A stretch of 64,000 nt of DNA from Phoenix dactylifera (taxonomy: Eukaryota; Streptophyta; Magnoliopsida; Arecales; Arecaceae), in NCBI RefSeq assembly GCF_009389715.1, contig NC_052400.1, positions 19,561,674 through 19,625,673 of the forward strand, in the 5' to 3' direction. This document shows, one piece after another, positions 33,225 to 48,800 of this stretch (within the stretch, counting starts at the first letter, position 1; the number at the start of each line of letters is the position of its first letter). Position numbers and translations under genes: made by a program. A model generated the notes under the pieces. The model was not told the origin of the DNA. It made no database searches and saw only the letters and a program-made list of their open reading frames with translations.

Positions 33225-34758
33225 GCACCGACTCCAAGCGAAAGGGAGGAGAAGAAGGAAGGAAACAAGCAACGAGCAAGAGGATGATACCTGGGGGCTG
33301 CATTGGTTATCAAGTATGTTTTGTATGGCTGTCGTCCATTTAGACGTCCCTTCTTTCCTCCTCCCCGTGAACTTTCATTACTTACGGTCATATTCTACGC
33401 TATTAAATTTGTTTCTAGCCCTACCTTGATACTCATATTGCCGCAATGTATTGTTTTATGCGATTGTAATAAGAAGACCCAGCTGTAGCTGGTTCTTATC
33501 TCCTTGCTCCTCCCCCCAACCCCAACAACAACAACCAAAAAATAATAATTCTTCTTTATGAATTTTATGCATCAATATTTTAAATATCCAAAATAAAAAT
33601 CCCTATCATGAATATCGAAATAAAATTAGGCAGGAAGTGGGCATGGATGGAATGGAAGACCTAGCATCCCAAGTATTGAGACATGGATCGCCTGGTTTCG
33701 AAAGGACAAAATAAGGGGACGGACGCAGTACTTGAAACCTAGGAAGTATGCGTGAGCGGGCGGGTATGAAGGATTCGGTTTCTACCAATTGCCATTGCCG
33801 CATCGACGGGAATCCCATAGATTATGGAACTTCTTATCCTATCTCTCGCTACGTTTGCATCGATATCTTTGAGATTTCCATCACGGATACAGACAAGCTA
33901 TGGCTGCTCAACTTTCATTTCTGATCTTCAAGCATTGGTCTGGATTAACCAGTTTTACAATTTGATAGAATTAAAACGGATGAAAACGTTGGGTTAAAAT
34001 CAGGATAGTGTTACGATTGAGCATTGGACGCTAATGCAGAACAATAAAGTCAGATGATCCTCTGCAGACCTAGAAGAGAACGTCCAACCAAAGAAGTAAT
34101 TGAACAAATAAAGAAAATCAAGGAATTTCTCATAAAATTGACTGTTACCAGGAAAAGAACGTTGGTTTCAAATAGACACGGTACGCCATCCCGCTCAACC
34201 TAACTCCACACCCATCCAAAATACAAAAGACTGCCAAAGGATAAAATATGCGCCAATGAAGGAATTTAATGATACCCGTTTTCTCTTAAGTATGTAAGAA
34301 AGTTCAAGTGTAAATTTCATCCTGGAATGCTAAAGAATTTTATAGATAAGGCCGTCCTAAACAACAAATAAGTATTTGACTTCTGGAAATATCCCCATTT
34401 TGAAATACCGGATGGGTCTAGCACTTGCGAAGGCCAAAAACCTGTGCAATCCACTAAGCTTTACATCCCTATCAAAAATTGATTGGCCGGCTGAGAAAAC
34501 AAGAATCCCGGCCCAAAACCAACACGAAACGGGGAACCGACAACACAAATCAACATCTAATTTTCAACTGCCTGAATGACAGATATAAGCATGTTTCATA
34601 ACATGTAGATGGGCCAAAAAATGAAAAGAAAAAAGGAAAAACAAAAGCAGCACTTTCTGCCTCACAATTACAGGGTCATGTGAGCCATAAGGCTCCGACA
34701 ATACAACAATAAATCCAAGAGGCAACAAGTTGCTCGTGTGACTGCCTTTACCTCTTTT
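33225..34758. other. Intergenic region between convergent genes
   Basis: This holds the 3' UTR of the RALF gene (plus) and of the CxxC-protein gene (minus). An AATAAG poly(A)-signal variant lies near 33467. No other gene is supported. Confidence 0.55.
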
Positions 34759-36768
34759 TTAGAAGAACCACCATCTTCGCCGCGTGGTCTTCTTCTGATA
34801 TATATGAGAAACATATTAATAATTACAGAAATTTTCAACTACCTCATAAGTTTATTTATGAACAATGCAGCCATAGGATATTGTCCATATTAAAATATTG
34901 AGAGAAAATAATCATATCGAACTTTTTTGTTTGCATGAAGGTGATACGGACATAGTACCAAAAAGCAAGCAAAGAACTATATATAAAAGGTCCCAGTCTT
35001 GAATCATGAAGATGATGCAGGAGAGATCACAAGCATCAAACATAATACGAATAACAAGCCAAAACTCTTAAATCAACACTCAAGCACTGCACCAACTTCC
35101 TGTCCTATATAAAAATTTTCATTTCTTGGATAGAAAATGCCTCTCCCCTCCCCCAACCACCAAAAAAACAAGTAAAGGAGGTGGATGTATATAAAAAAAA
35201 AAAAAAAATTGTTATTTCATTATGATCTATAACAACTATATCTCAGTTTGCCAGATTTCTATTCTCCATATGGGATTTCAATATAGAACTTCAATTAGGA
35301 CAACCTGCAAAAATTGAGTGTCATCATTTTGAGTACTTACAAGATGAACCAATATCAAGCCTCTTCACTTAAAATCCAACACAGCTCATGAAGTGTCGAC
35401 AATCTTCTTGTTCAACTTGAGTATTAGACTGGAAAGCATTACTTGGCTGGGGCTTGAATAAACTCATGTCTCCATAGATAATATTACCAAGGTAATGACT
35501 ATAGCAGGCCTGAAATTTCTTATCATCATTAATACCACTGGTGATTGTTTTGTCTAAAATGAATTGTCTTAATTGCATAGTTCTTATATGCTTAATACAA
35601 AGTACATAATGAGCAAATACCATGGCCTAAATGGGAACTGAATGTTTTAACTGCCTTTCCATCTAAGGACTGAAAAGTAGTGAAATTCTCAACACTAATC
35701 CACCAGATTCTGCTTTACCAGTTAGTTCGGCCAGCCAATCAGATGTTCCAAGCAATATATCCTCCATAGAAACATGCTCAGTCCAGGATCAGTCTATAAC
35801 AAATTATCTTAAGAATTGAACCTTCAGACATACATTCAACATAAAATTATACTTGAAATCATGACATTTTGTTGAGACAAAGCAAATAATATCTTGTGGG
35901 AAAAGCAACCCTGCCACCTAACCAGGTGACCTTCACATTCTCTGTTCTCTAAGTTATGGAATTGTTGAACATCACGGCATCAAGGTCTCATTTCATAGTT
36001 TAAAATATGTTTTGCATGTTGTAATTGGCCTTGGATAAGTCCTAGGAACATTTCACTAGAAACTGTTCCACCATGAAGCTACCAACCACAAACTTGCCAA
36101 TTAAATCCTCATCTTGTAGCAATCCAGTTTAACAGAGCAAAGTATCAAATTTCAGTTGAAGCCGACCTGTTGCAGAAGAAATGGAACAATTCTAGCAGAG
36201 ACCAAACCAAAACTGGCCCCTAGTTTCAGGTTTCAATCAATTTTGACTAAAAATCACCTATTTTGATTCAACTTTGGTAGTTCCAGTTAGCCACAGCCAA
36301 AACTAACTGAAATTGAACATGAATACTTTAAATAAGTTTCATTTTGTAGTTTATTATCATATTAGGATTATTTCTCCATCTTTTTAAGTACATAGGCTAT
36401 ATAGTCTCATTTTTTGGTTTTCTTTTATTGAGTTAAAAGAGGGGCACATGACAGATTAGCCCTTGATGGGTCAAAGCCTCCGAAAAGGACCTTATTATGG
36501 TACTTCACAAAAAATAACAAAAACAACTAAAAAGAAGCCACCATCATTCATGGTAATGGAATCATGTCTTATATAAAATAAATATCATTCTACAATTCAT
36601 GCATTTAATTAAACAGTCAGTTAACCTTAAAAATATGAGACAGAAATGCTCAAATTCACTAGTTGTAAACTATACTAAAGGAATTATGAAGAAAAAGAAT
36701 TAAACGCACTAGGCACTGAAAAAATGCTCCAAAATTGCTAGATGATGAATTTTCAAACTAAAGTTTGA

Positions 36769-36829
<61 letters not shown>

Positions 36830-39800
36830 CATTACAAACTACAGTCTAATTTGTGAAATTTGTTTTTATACAATATTTAACTTCAATCTTAAACTATCGA
36901 AAACAACAAAGAACCTAGCATAAAATATTCTGACTGTTGTGTAACGACTTCACTTTGCTTCTTTATTGTTATACTTTTTCTAAATTTTTATGTCTGGAAT
37001 GCTAAAACTTGGAGGGAAGCTACCAAAACCAAGACTCCACAAAGCCAATCAAAACTTCGTTTTTAAACCATGGAACAGATTTTTTTTTTCTTCAGGACCA
37101 AAATTTGAGGTACAAAACTTCTAAAAAGTCATTTCTTCAAGCTGATCCTGCATATAGTTTCAAGAGTCTGGTAAAAATCTCTTCAATGGATTCCCAAGAA
37201 AGGCTATGAAAGTTTTCTTCCTCGCCCATGACATAGATAAAGGATAACTAGAAATATCCAAACAAGAACGATTTTTTCACTAGGCTCGCAAAGGCTTGAT
37301 AGCATAACACCGAGGAAGTTATGGATCACATTAATCTCTAAGAAAGTTTCTCAATCTAGAAAATTTGAAACCAATGCGAAAATAAATAAAGAACAAGCAT
37401 AGTTGCCATATAAAACTAGACCTAGCCGCCCCCCGCCCCACTCAAAAAAATATAAAAAAAGTCCTTGGTAAGTAATAAAGTTATAAAATCAATAGGAAAC
37501 AAACCTTAATCTGCAGTCTCGGAAACTCCTGCAGGTAGAAACATATTTCTTAAAAAAAGGTATTTTAGGGTTGTATTAAAAATGCAGACCCTTATTTTCT
37601 TAAGTGACTTACCAGTTAAACAGATGTCATTTATTAATTAAGCAACTACAACTCTATTAGCAACCAACTAGCTTCATGCAGATTCAACATACAAATTGTT
37701 ACTAGCTCTCCAACTTTCAGTTTCTGACATGAACAGGTATGAAAAAGCTCCAGCTATCCCAACTGCTCCTCTTTGCTAAAGAATACCTTTTACCATCAAA
37801 GATTTTCTTTGCAGTGTTTCCCAGTTGGAGATGGGTCTCTAAAAGGAAGGTTAATACTTTTGCCTACCCCTACCTACATCCTTTCTCTGAAGCTCGCTGG
37901 ACATATTTCTAGAAGATTTTAAATTAGCTCTACATGTGCCATGCTCTCGGGAAAAGGGCATCCTAGTATGGGAGGCTCCCACCACTACAAGTTTTGGGGA
38001 GGGACAGATGTACGCAGTGTTACCCCCATGATTCATGACACCCAGGTCACAATAGAGCAACCATAGTGTTGCACCAAGGCCCACCCTCTTGTCGTGCTCT
38101 TGGGACAATGTAAATTAGTTGGGTATATGTTTCGCTGCCTCATTTATGACTTTCTAACATCATCAATGCAAACTAAATGGAATAAGCTTCATTTCATTGC
38201 AGAAAAGGAACAATGCAACGAACAATTGTGAAGGGTATAATAAAATTTCAAATTTACACAAAAAGACATACAAGCAAATAAAATACTGACAAGAGAAGTT
38301 AATGAACACATCACGCAGCCAATCTAACTATATTCTTAAACAATAAGGTGCATATTTGGTCCCGTCAAATTTAACCAAGACCGGCAAGGGAATAAGACAT
38401 GGCAAACAAAATTATTTAGATAAAAAGAGAGATATGCAAACCTTGTTTTCTTGATCATGGGACTTTATAATTATTGATTGGGGAAGAACACCTTTGTCGA
38501 TGCTCCGGACATATGGTTCTACCTTCTCTTTTAACAGATCATTCAACTAAAATTGCATGAAATGAATATATTTAAGTGCAACATTTAACAATACAGATCG
38601 CACATACAGATATACAGAAATATATTATATCCATAAATGGTATAGTAAGCATATTGGTGTATGTATATGGATATGTTTATTTATTATGTATACAATAAAA
38701 TGTACAACTTGATGATTTTCACAAAAATGTGAAGCATGCATACGGCATACCCCAATGAGAAGACATTGCCAACCCATCTAGATGCATGTGTGTATGACTA
38801 AGATTGTACTATGATGGATATCTCCAAATAAGAATAGAGCACGAATTTGCAGATAAGTGGCAGAAGCCAATCCAGCAACATGCATTTGTGCATAGCATGG
38901 GCAGTTTAAAACAAAAAAAAACAATTGCTTTTTAAGAAAGAAACGATATTCCATAGAGGCGTCTGAAGGATAATTTCATTTATTTGGTCCCTAAAAGCTC
39001 TGGAATACACCATACGTTCTCAGGTTGAGGCCACTGCACTATTTCAGAAAGCTTTCTACAGGTTTGAAGAAAGGAATGTCCAGCATGCTACAGCAATAAA
39101 ATTCATATGATGATCAGCTGGTCGGTTACTACAGAGTCTGCACATGATCTTGAAAATTCAGAATCACTAAGTTGTGCACCAGTCTCAAGTAAATGGCTCT
39201 TGACCCTGAGAATTTTAAACTTGCTGACACACAGAGAGAGAGAGATGATAGAGAGCGTATGGATAGGAAATCCTTGTTGGAGGACCAAGGTCACTGGTAA
39301 AATTTTATTACCAAAATCAGTATAATTCTCTGAAACATAATTCTGTTACCAATAGATTATTGTTCCAATACTCAAATATCAAAGAAAACACAAAAAAATG
39401 TATGACAGTTTTGTAGACGAGGTTAGAGTAAGTTTGCGTAGTTGCTTTACCATGCAAGTTTGTTTTTCTTTTACCAAAAATCAATGCAAGAATAATCACA
39501 TCTGACAAGCAAAATCCTAGGAATTAACTAATATATATTGGATCAAGAAAGCCTATCCTTCCATTCAAATTCAGGGGATGGATCTTCCTTCGCAAAGTTT
39601 ATGATGCAGAGGATCTTCAAGCAAATTTAATTATTGTTATTATTTACAACCATATATATGGTGGGAGCAAATCAAGCTTATGGACATAAAACTGATAGGA
39701 AAGACAAATTGTGGATAAATCACGACATCAAGAACCTTTGGGTTATTCATGGAAGCACATATTTGACATATTTGATCCCAACAAGATGTCTCAGGAATCA

Positions 39801-42800
39801 CTAGATAATTTATTTATGCAACTTTATCTTTGTTCTTTATAAAGATTTTAGAATTATTTAAGCCCATATCAGTCCTTGGGAGTCAAAGTAGGTTGCTTAG
39901 GACTGATTGAGTTTTATATTCAGCAAAGTAAATTGAACAAAGCTTTTTACTTGAAGTGTTGATTTTTTCAGTTGAATTTTATGTAGTAAGTCCAAGTCTG
40001 TTCAAGTACTTCAGCACCAAAAGCATATATTAGATATTTTTGATATCTTGATTTTTCACCCATGTAAGGTGAATTTTGAATATTACTAAATTAGTTGTCT
40101 ACTGTTTCTCTCTATTAATGGGGTTTCCATAACAATCTCCATCTTCTTCTTTCCTTTACATCCTTTTTTACTCATCCAATCTGAATGATGTTATACATAG
40201 ATCCTCTTTCATATATGTAGCTAGAGTAGAGCACATTGACATCCTTTTCTGCACTTCCATCCAGATCCTTTTGAGTTGCTTATGCTTCTCTCACAATCTT
40301 GATTCTTGACTGGGATCGAGCAGAACTGAATATCTTCCTCCCCTCTCCTATTTTTAATTCCATCTCAGGCATTACTTGCTCTATATAACTTTTAAAAAAG
40401 TATATTTAACCTACTTTCACATAATATAGTGCTTTAATATCCAAAAAAGAAAAAGGATTCATAAACTCAGATATATGATTAGAACATTAGAAAAATGTTT
40501 CAAAGTTGACTAGTGGTCGTCTTTAGCCACAGAAAGAAGAAAAAGAGAGTGCACAAAGGCAGAGCCACGAGTCCAGGCAGAGGCCCTTCCCTTCCCCTCC
40601 CCACCCCTCCAAACTTAAAAAAAATATCGGAGTACATAAGATGTGTGGGAGGTTAACACCATAAATTCGGACCCGCCATGCATTGAGTAATTGAGTAACT
40701 ATTTCCAAAAATTCTGGGACTTCTGTTGGGATTGTTTCATTGAGATATGGAGTGGGTTACCACTGTTTCCAAACTAGATTGATGGTAATTTATTACAGTC
40801 TTAGCCATCCATCTGCTAGATCAATAGTTAAGATAATTAGAGTAAAGGTGGCACCCTCTTCCACTCAATAACCCTCAACTTTCTGATGAAATCTCAAAGG
40901 CTGTTCCAAACAACCTCTTCCAACAATAGACCCTTCCCCGGAGAGAAACAAGCAAAAAAGCTCCAGCCAAAGTTTCCTACTCTATACAAATCTCTATAGG
41001 AGAAAAGGAGACGCTTCCTCAAAGCACCCACCCAATAGCCCACATGACTTGAGTCTTTCTTTTTTGTCCACTGTTTTTCAGTTTATTTTTCCTGGTCTTC
41101 TGATATTTGGTCGCTTAAGTTGCTTTTCTCTTTCTGATTTCTGTCACATGAAATAGGAGGAGGAGAAGAGTTCTCCAAGTTCCACATAACAGAGTTTTTT
41201 TTTTTAATGCGATCTTTGTTTTTTACGATTTTCCTTTTTCCCTTGGTTCTCTTTTTATTTTCTTTGTGATCTGTTTTCATTAGTAATCTGTTATTTTTTT
41301 CTGATCTCTATCATAGTACTAGCACTAGATAATTTGTATCAGAATATTGCTAGCATATTGCTTGACGAACAACGCACCCATGGCCCGCCCACCTTCCGGT
41401 TTAAAATCCAAGCTCAGCCACTGTAAGTACATATGGTCTATGGATGGATTGCTTGCACTTAATGCTTAATTTTATAAGCATGCAAGAAGGCAATGAGCCT
41501 AGATCATGCTGCCTGACATCCTCATCTGCTTCAAAGCTTATAATTTCTTAGATAACAATGTGCAAATCAGGCAGTAGTAAAATGCACATGACCTCAGACC
41601 AGAGGTAAGCCTGAAATACAACCATACCTTGTCTTGGCGCCATTTTGCTTCCCATTGTGCATCCAGTATTTTGTCTGCGATTTCTCTTTGGGCATTTAGA
41701 AGGGTTGTCATCTCTAATAACTTCCTTGGATCTTTCATATCCTCCTCAGTCCATGAAGATGCATTTAGTGGAAGGTCCAATTCCTGGAAAAGCTCCATAT
41801 CAAAATTTCAAAGATTTAACCTGGGATCTAAATATTAAATTGTGCATCCATGTAGAAGTGCATGCGACCTATATTAACATATTAAATGATTAATTTTATC
41901 ATGATCAAAGCCATCCCCTTCATGCAGCATCAACTTTAATAACCTTTCATATTCCCTACTTTTCACATCGCAAATGCATTATGTTGGATGCATCCTTCAA
42001 AAGCAAAATCCAACAATAATAAAATCAGAGTACATAGTTTCACAGTTTGGTTTCTTCACAATTGGCAGCCACCAAACCTCAATGTTCCACCTTTTCCATT
42101 TAAGCCTGGGACTACCATTAGCAGGGTTCAAGATATAAGAATGATGAACCAAAAAAAACAAGGTCAATAAAATTATTTGAAAAATTCAGGGGAAAAAGTT
42201 AGCTGCCATGAAATATTTGAAAAAGCAATCTTGACAAGTGCTTTGCACTTCTTAAATGAAAGAATATATAAAGCTGAACGTGAAATATAAACAGAAGAAA
42301 TTAATATTTGTAAATGGCAAGCTAGATAGCCTGCAATAAAAAATAAGGTAGACACATAGTACATCCAATTCATGGCACAACGTGCAGTTTACAACTATTG
42401 CCCATTTTTCTTCAATGCATCATAGTAAAAATATACAATCGCTTTGTGTATATTTGTCTTCACTGAAGAAATCTGTCAAACACTAATCAGACATGTAGCA
42501 CTTCTGATCCTTAGCCTTAACCTATCATGTCATCATAGGCTCCTGGTTGCAGGGTTTCCAAAAGCATTCACTCAGGCATGAAGGAGAAAAAAAGAAGTGG
42601 AGAGTTTAATCAAAGGTTTGAGGTAGAATAAAAGATGAAAGAATATAATCTAAGGAGAGAGAGAATGTTTTATTTTTGGGGCAGATTCATCCCCTAGTGC
42701 TTTCTCTCTCTTGTGCTATATTTTCCCCACTGTTCTCTCTTTATTTTACTTATTTCTGGTTTTTCTAGTATTCACTTTAATGTACTAGATAGCAACAGCT

Positions 42801-45800
42801 ATTTTCTTTATTTACACATGCAATCTGATATGAATGCCACTTACATAGTTGACAATATTGACAAAGCTAGAACTTAAAATCCTGTATTTTGTAAAAAACT
42901 GAATAATTGCCTGAAATTTTAATTTTGGGTCAACATGAATTTTCTTAGCCTCAAAATCCTAAAAACATTCTTCCTAACGCTAGCTCCTATTTCTAAACTT
43001 TAGCAGGTCTATCATCCCAATTGCCAATAACCATGATTTCTTTCCAATTTTGTCCTGTCATTAGGTTCAAAAGCAAGCGACCTATTCATCCCAAACCTAG
43101 TTCCCTTCCTCCACCAATTTGTAGCAGGCCATTCCCAGTTGGTTCTAAACCAATGCAAGTTTGAGTTTGCATGAAGCTGCAGCTCACCGAAGGTGGCAAT
43201 CTTCCTACACATCTGCTGCATGGAATGTATAATTCCATCTCCAAGAATTGTATGAACTACTACATGTTTTCCTACCAAGGATAATACAAGATTTTTCAAG
43301 TTGATTATATAGTTAATAACATATTAAGGAAATTTTGGTTTTTAAAAGTTAAGGGAAGTCAGCATTCTAGATACCTAAATTTCATGGTTTTCACATAAAG
43401 TGCTGTTTAGTCACAGTTCTGCCATAGACTGATTGAGATTATCATCTAACTTTTTTGAAAGAAAATAAGATAAAATAAATAAATCAAATATGTTCAAAGA
43501 AAATAGAATGCCAGAAACTGCATGCCTCATAGAAATTTGAGAAGTAATGGATGATCTATGAACATTAAAATACAAAAGAAAGATCAAGCTGCATCTGACT
43601 GTCCTACTAAAGCAGGGCCTAAGAACTTTGCATCACTATAACAAAGTGAAGAATTAATAACATATTAAGGAAACTTCGGTTTTTAAAAGTTAAGGGAAGT
43701 CAGCATTCTAGATACCTAAATTTCATGGTTTTCACATAAAGTGCTGTTTAGTCACAGTTCTGCCATAGACTGATTGAGATTATCATCTAACTTTTTTGAA
43801 AGAAAATAAGATAAAATAAATAAATCAAATATGTTCAAAGAAAATAGAATGCCAGAAACTGCATGCCTCATAGAAATTTGAGAAGTAATGGATGATCTAT
43901 GAACATTAAAATACAAAAGAAAGATCAAGCTGCATCTGACTGTCCTACTAAAGCAGGGCCTAAGAACTTTGCATCACTATAACAAAGTGAAGAATTAATA
44001 ACATATTAAGGAAACTTTGGTTTTTAAAAGTTAAGGGAACTCAGCATTCTAGATACCTAAATCTCATGGTTTTCACATAAAGTGCTGTTTAGTGATAGTT
44101 CTGCCATAGATTGATCGAGGTTATCATCTAACTTTGTTGAAAGAAAATAAGATAAAATAAATAAATCAAATATGTTCAAAGAAAATAGAATGCCAGAAAC
44201 TACATGCCTCATAGAAATTTGAGAAGTAATGGATGATCTATGAACATTAAAATACAAAAGAAAGATCAAGCTGCATCTGACTGTCCTACTAAAGCAGGGC
44301 CTAAGAACTTTGCATCACTATAACAAATAGAAGAATTAATAACATATTACGGAAACTTTGGTTTTTAAAAGTTAAGGGAAGTCAGCATTCTAGATACCTA
44401 AATCTCATGGTTTTCACATAAAGTGCTGTTTAGTGACAGTTCTGCCATAGACAGATCAAGGTTATCATCTAACTTTGTTGAAAGAAAATAAGATAAAATA
44501 AATAAATCAAATATGTTCAAAGAAAATAGAATGCCAAGAAATTGCATGCCTCATAGAAATTTGAAAAGTAATGGATGATCTCTGAACATTAAAATACAAA
44601 AGAAAGATCAAACTGCATCTGACTGTCCTACAAAAGCAGGGCCTAGGAACTTAGCATCACTATAACAAATAGAAGATCTAATTCTTACCCCCCAATTATG
44701 AGGTCGAGGTGGGACATCAAGCTTCATTACTTCTCCCTCTAGCTCTTTCTTTGCCTTGTAAAAGGGAATGTTTTTCACGATAACTGGATCATCCCTTGCA
44801 CGGATTGGATCTAAAGAGATGAGGGCCTGTAAGATTTTAATTTAAAAAAAAAAAAAAAAAACTCAGATACGGAGTCATTCCCATAATTGGACAATTCGAC
44901 ATTGTTGTGTACGTTTCTTAAGAACATTAAAACCTCATTCAAACAGCAGTCAAGAAAATTTATATTGATTTGGCAGCACAAAAATATAAGGGGGAAAAAA
45001 AGAAATTAGAACAAAGAAAAGAATCTGTAAATAGAGGTGAACTTTCACTGCACACAATTCATCAATGAAAAAAAAAGAAATTAGAACAAAGAAAAGAATC
45101 TGTAAATATTCACTGCACACAATTCATCAATGAACCGGTTCAACTTAAAAGATTGGCCCTTCCTTCAAGTAGAACGTACACTTTCATGTATTATTTGAAT
45201 TCAAAGATTAAAATAGAACCCGATGAACTGCCTGATATTATGAATATGAAAGATTCTTATTTTCACTCAGATGTATATAGATCCTTTGGCTTCTTGTTTA
45301 ACAAGAGGAAAGATCTTTCTCCAGCAGATTTACTAGTAAGATTATTTGTTATGGGAGGGGTCTATGGATACATAGGAAAACCCACACCAAGGTCTGCCGA
45401 ACCATACCAAGACTCATATCAGTTGGTGACCGATTCGGCACAATACAGGTCTGTAGCATGCCGTTCCAGGTGCACCAAAACAGGGGAGGGGAGAGGGAGA
45501 AGAGGGAAAAAGAGAGGGAAACAGATGGGAGGAAGGAGGAGAGGGAGGAAGAGAGCAACCAAGACCTTTGGACTCATTTGAGAGTCGAAGCAGCTTCGCA
45601 AGAGCTTTGCGACGACAAGGAGGCATCCGATAACAGAGAGGGCTCAAAGCAACCCTGAGGCTTCACAATCAGTGTCCAGATCAAGAGGGCATTCAAATCC
45701 AATGAGAGAAAGGGGCCAAGGCTTCGTGATGGGGATAGGGACCAAGAGAGAGAGAGAGGGGAGCTTACCTTGAGCAAGTGAGAGAGCCCTCAAAAGCTCT

Positions 45801-48800
45801 CGAGGATAGGAGGGGGGTCCTTTTACTCTAACCTAGCTTAGCGGGGGGGGGGGGGGGGGGGGGGGGGCGGGGGAGGGGACTTACCGATGACAACCAGCAT
45901 CTGGCGGCATCAGTACCATCGGAGGCAGTGTCCGATGAGCGAGCAAACGAGAGAACCTCGAAGGCTCTCAAACCATCTAATGGGTGGGGAGTGGATGGAT
46001 TTTATATACAAACCGATCTGAGTGACTAAACTGTCCCAAACCAGCAATACGGTTTGGTACAAGCCAAATCGTCTAGTTCGGGTTGGTTCAGCAATCACTG
46101 AACCATACTCAAACATAGTCACAATCACCATAATTTGATTCTAATTTTCTAGGTTTTTATATTTCACATGCATGCAAGCAAAATGTATGCACCCTCCCCC
46201 ATACACACACTAATCTTCTGCACATGCATACATACTTATGGGATGTCTTCTGCAACAACAGTTCTCTCTCTTTACCTGGTCAATGGCATCTATCTAATTA
46301 AAGCATGCTCTTTACATTTCAGAATTTTAGTCTTAATACTTCAAATCTGATATTTATGCTCTTTAGCCTTAATCAAATTTTTAGGCTCTATTGAGCCTAA
46401 CATTTCTGTCAAGAAAAAAAAGGAAACAAGTCGGACACTTATGATCCCAAAATTCAAAATTTCCTTATTTCTGATGACCTTATTTTGATCTCTCACTAGT
46501 CATTGACTTTCTTTGTTAGAATTTATATTAGTGCTATGATGCTTAAATCTTTTCATTACTTAACTTAGATCATTTATGCTTCACAATGAATCACCAGATT
46601 GATTGATTTTCGTCTTACAGCAGCATAAGGATCAATTTAAGGCTTGGGCTTTAGAGCAAAGTACGATAAAGTCCCCATCCCCCTTCCCCCAACCCCAACC
46701 GCCATCCCAAATGAAGGAGACAAAACAACATATTTTCCCTGAATATAGTAAATTAACAGAATCAAGAAGAGCTTATTCATGAAAAGCTCATCTTGATGAA
46801 GAAATCAATTCGTAGAAAGGGATATTTATGAAGTAATCCATTTTTTCAATTCTCACCAACACGTAGGACTAGTGATAGCTGCAAATATTGATTCGATGAT
46901 GACTTCATTGTTAGTTCTAATAAATTGAGCTATCACATGCCAGTGAGTGCTGGCCAAGTGGTAGAATGGTATGTATCATGCTGTCTGATGCCATGCCAAT
47001 GTTTGATACACAAGCATTGCACATGCCAAGCAACAAGATGCATCCCAGTGCCATGTTCTGGTAAGGCATTGGAGCGGTACATAGCATGTTGTATTGTCCA
47101 TGCCAACTGGTACTTTTAACTATGGTTACATTGGCAAAAGCTTATTGGATCTTAACCACCATAGTAAGGTCCAAATTGTGTTTTAGAGCCCAAAAATATC
47201 TTGAAAATTCCAATCTACTCTACATTAGTGGTCAATAGTCGCAATTATTTTACAGAAGCAGAGTTGGAAGCTCTACAAAAAATATTATTACGAGAAAAAA
47301 ACAATTAACATTTAAGTATTTAGCATATTTTATTGGACTAGTTTCTTGGATGTGGCAGAGTATGGAAGAGCATGTGAGACAGCACTAGCAGACAGCTCAA
47401 TTTTATTCCTGACTCAATGTGAAACAGATAATTTGGTTCTCTATTGCCTTCCAAATAGTGGATGATTTAGAAGCAAATAAACTATCATATCTGATGGAAA
47501 ATAAAAATTCAAGGGTCTCAAACTAGAGCTTTTGGATCAAAGAACATTGACGGTCGGTCTGATTTTTACTTTACTGATCTTGTTTTTACATATGCCACCA
47601 AAATTACACTACGAAAATTGGGAGCTCTAAATTTTTGCCTGTCAATTACCATTCAAATCAGTAGTTATCCCTCTTAATCACAATAATATTATTCAGTCTG
47701 ACAGCCTGTGCAAAAAGTTTGGTTAAATCCCTAAATCATATTATCCACTATCACATGTCTCACCTTCTACTTACCGATGACAACCAGCATCTGGCGGCAT
47801 CAGTACCATCGGAGGCAGTGTCCGATGAGCGAGCAAACGAGAGAACCTCGAAGGCTCTCAAACCATCTAATGGGTGGGGAGTGGATGGATTTTATATACA
47901 AACCGATCTGAGTGACTAAACTGTCCCAAACCAGCAATACGGTTTGGTACAAGCCAAATCGTCTAGTTCGGGTTGGTTCAGCAATCACTGAACCATACTC
48001 AAACATAGTCACAATCACCATAATTTGATTCTAATTTTCTAGGTTTTTATATTTCACATGCATGCAAGCAAAATGTATGCACCCTCCCCCATACACACAC
48101 TAATCTTCTGCACATGCATACATACTTATGGGATGTCTTCTGCAACAACAGTTCTCTCTCTTTACCTGGTCAATGGCATCTATCTAATTAAAGCATGCTC
48201 TTTACATTTCAGAATTTTAGTCTTAATACTTCAAATCTGATATTTATGCTCTTTAGCCTTAATCAAATTTTTAGGCTCTATTGAGCCTAACATTTCTGTC
48301 AAGAAAAAAAAGGAAACAAGTCGGACACTTATGATCCCAAAATTCAAAATTTCCTTATTTCTGATGACCTTATTTTGATCTCTCACTAGTCATTGACTTT
48401 CTTTGTTAGAATTTATATTAGTGCTATGATGCTTAAATCTTTTCATTACTTAACTTAGATCATTTATGCTTCACAATGAATCACCAGATTGATTGATTTT
48501 CGTCTTACAGCAGCATAAGGATCAATTTAAGGCTTGGGCTTTAGAGCAAAGTACGATAAAGTCCCCATCCCCCTTCCCCCAACCCCAACCGCCATCCCAA
48601 ATGAAGGAGACAAAACAACATATTTTCCCTGAATATAGTAAATTAACAGAATCAAGAAGAGCTTATTCATGAAAAGCTCATCTTGATGAAGAAATCAATT
48701 CGTAGAAAGGGATATTTATGAAGTAATCCATTTTTTCAATTCTCACCAACACGTAGGACTAGTGATAGCTGCAAATATTGATTCGATGATGACTTCATTG

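Noticed and set aside
32569..33429. 286-codon frame overlapping the RALF gene
   Set aside because: It is another frame of the same GC-rich DNA; the 125-codon frame carries the signal peptide and all RALF motifs.
45153..45581. 142-codon plus-strand frame in intron 8
   Set aside because: It runs into the dispersed purine-tract repeat, has no recognisable domain, and lies inside an intron of the opposite gene.
46951..47011. A-box-like TGGCCAAGTGG and B-box-like GTTTGATACAC, possible tRNA or SINE head (repeated at 48841-48901)
   Set aside because: The B box departs from consensus and no cloverleaf, poly(A) tail or target duplication was seen; the second copy is only the 1,890-bp duplication.
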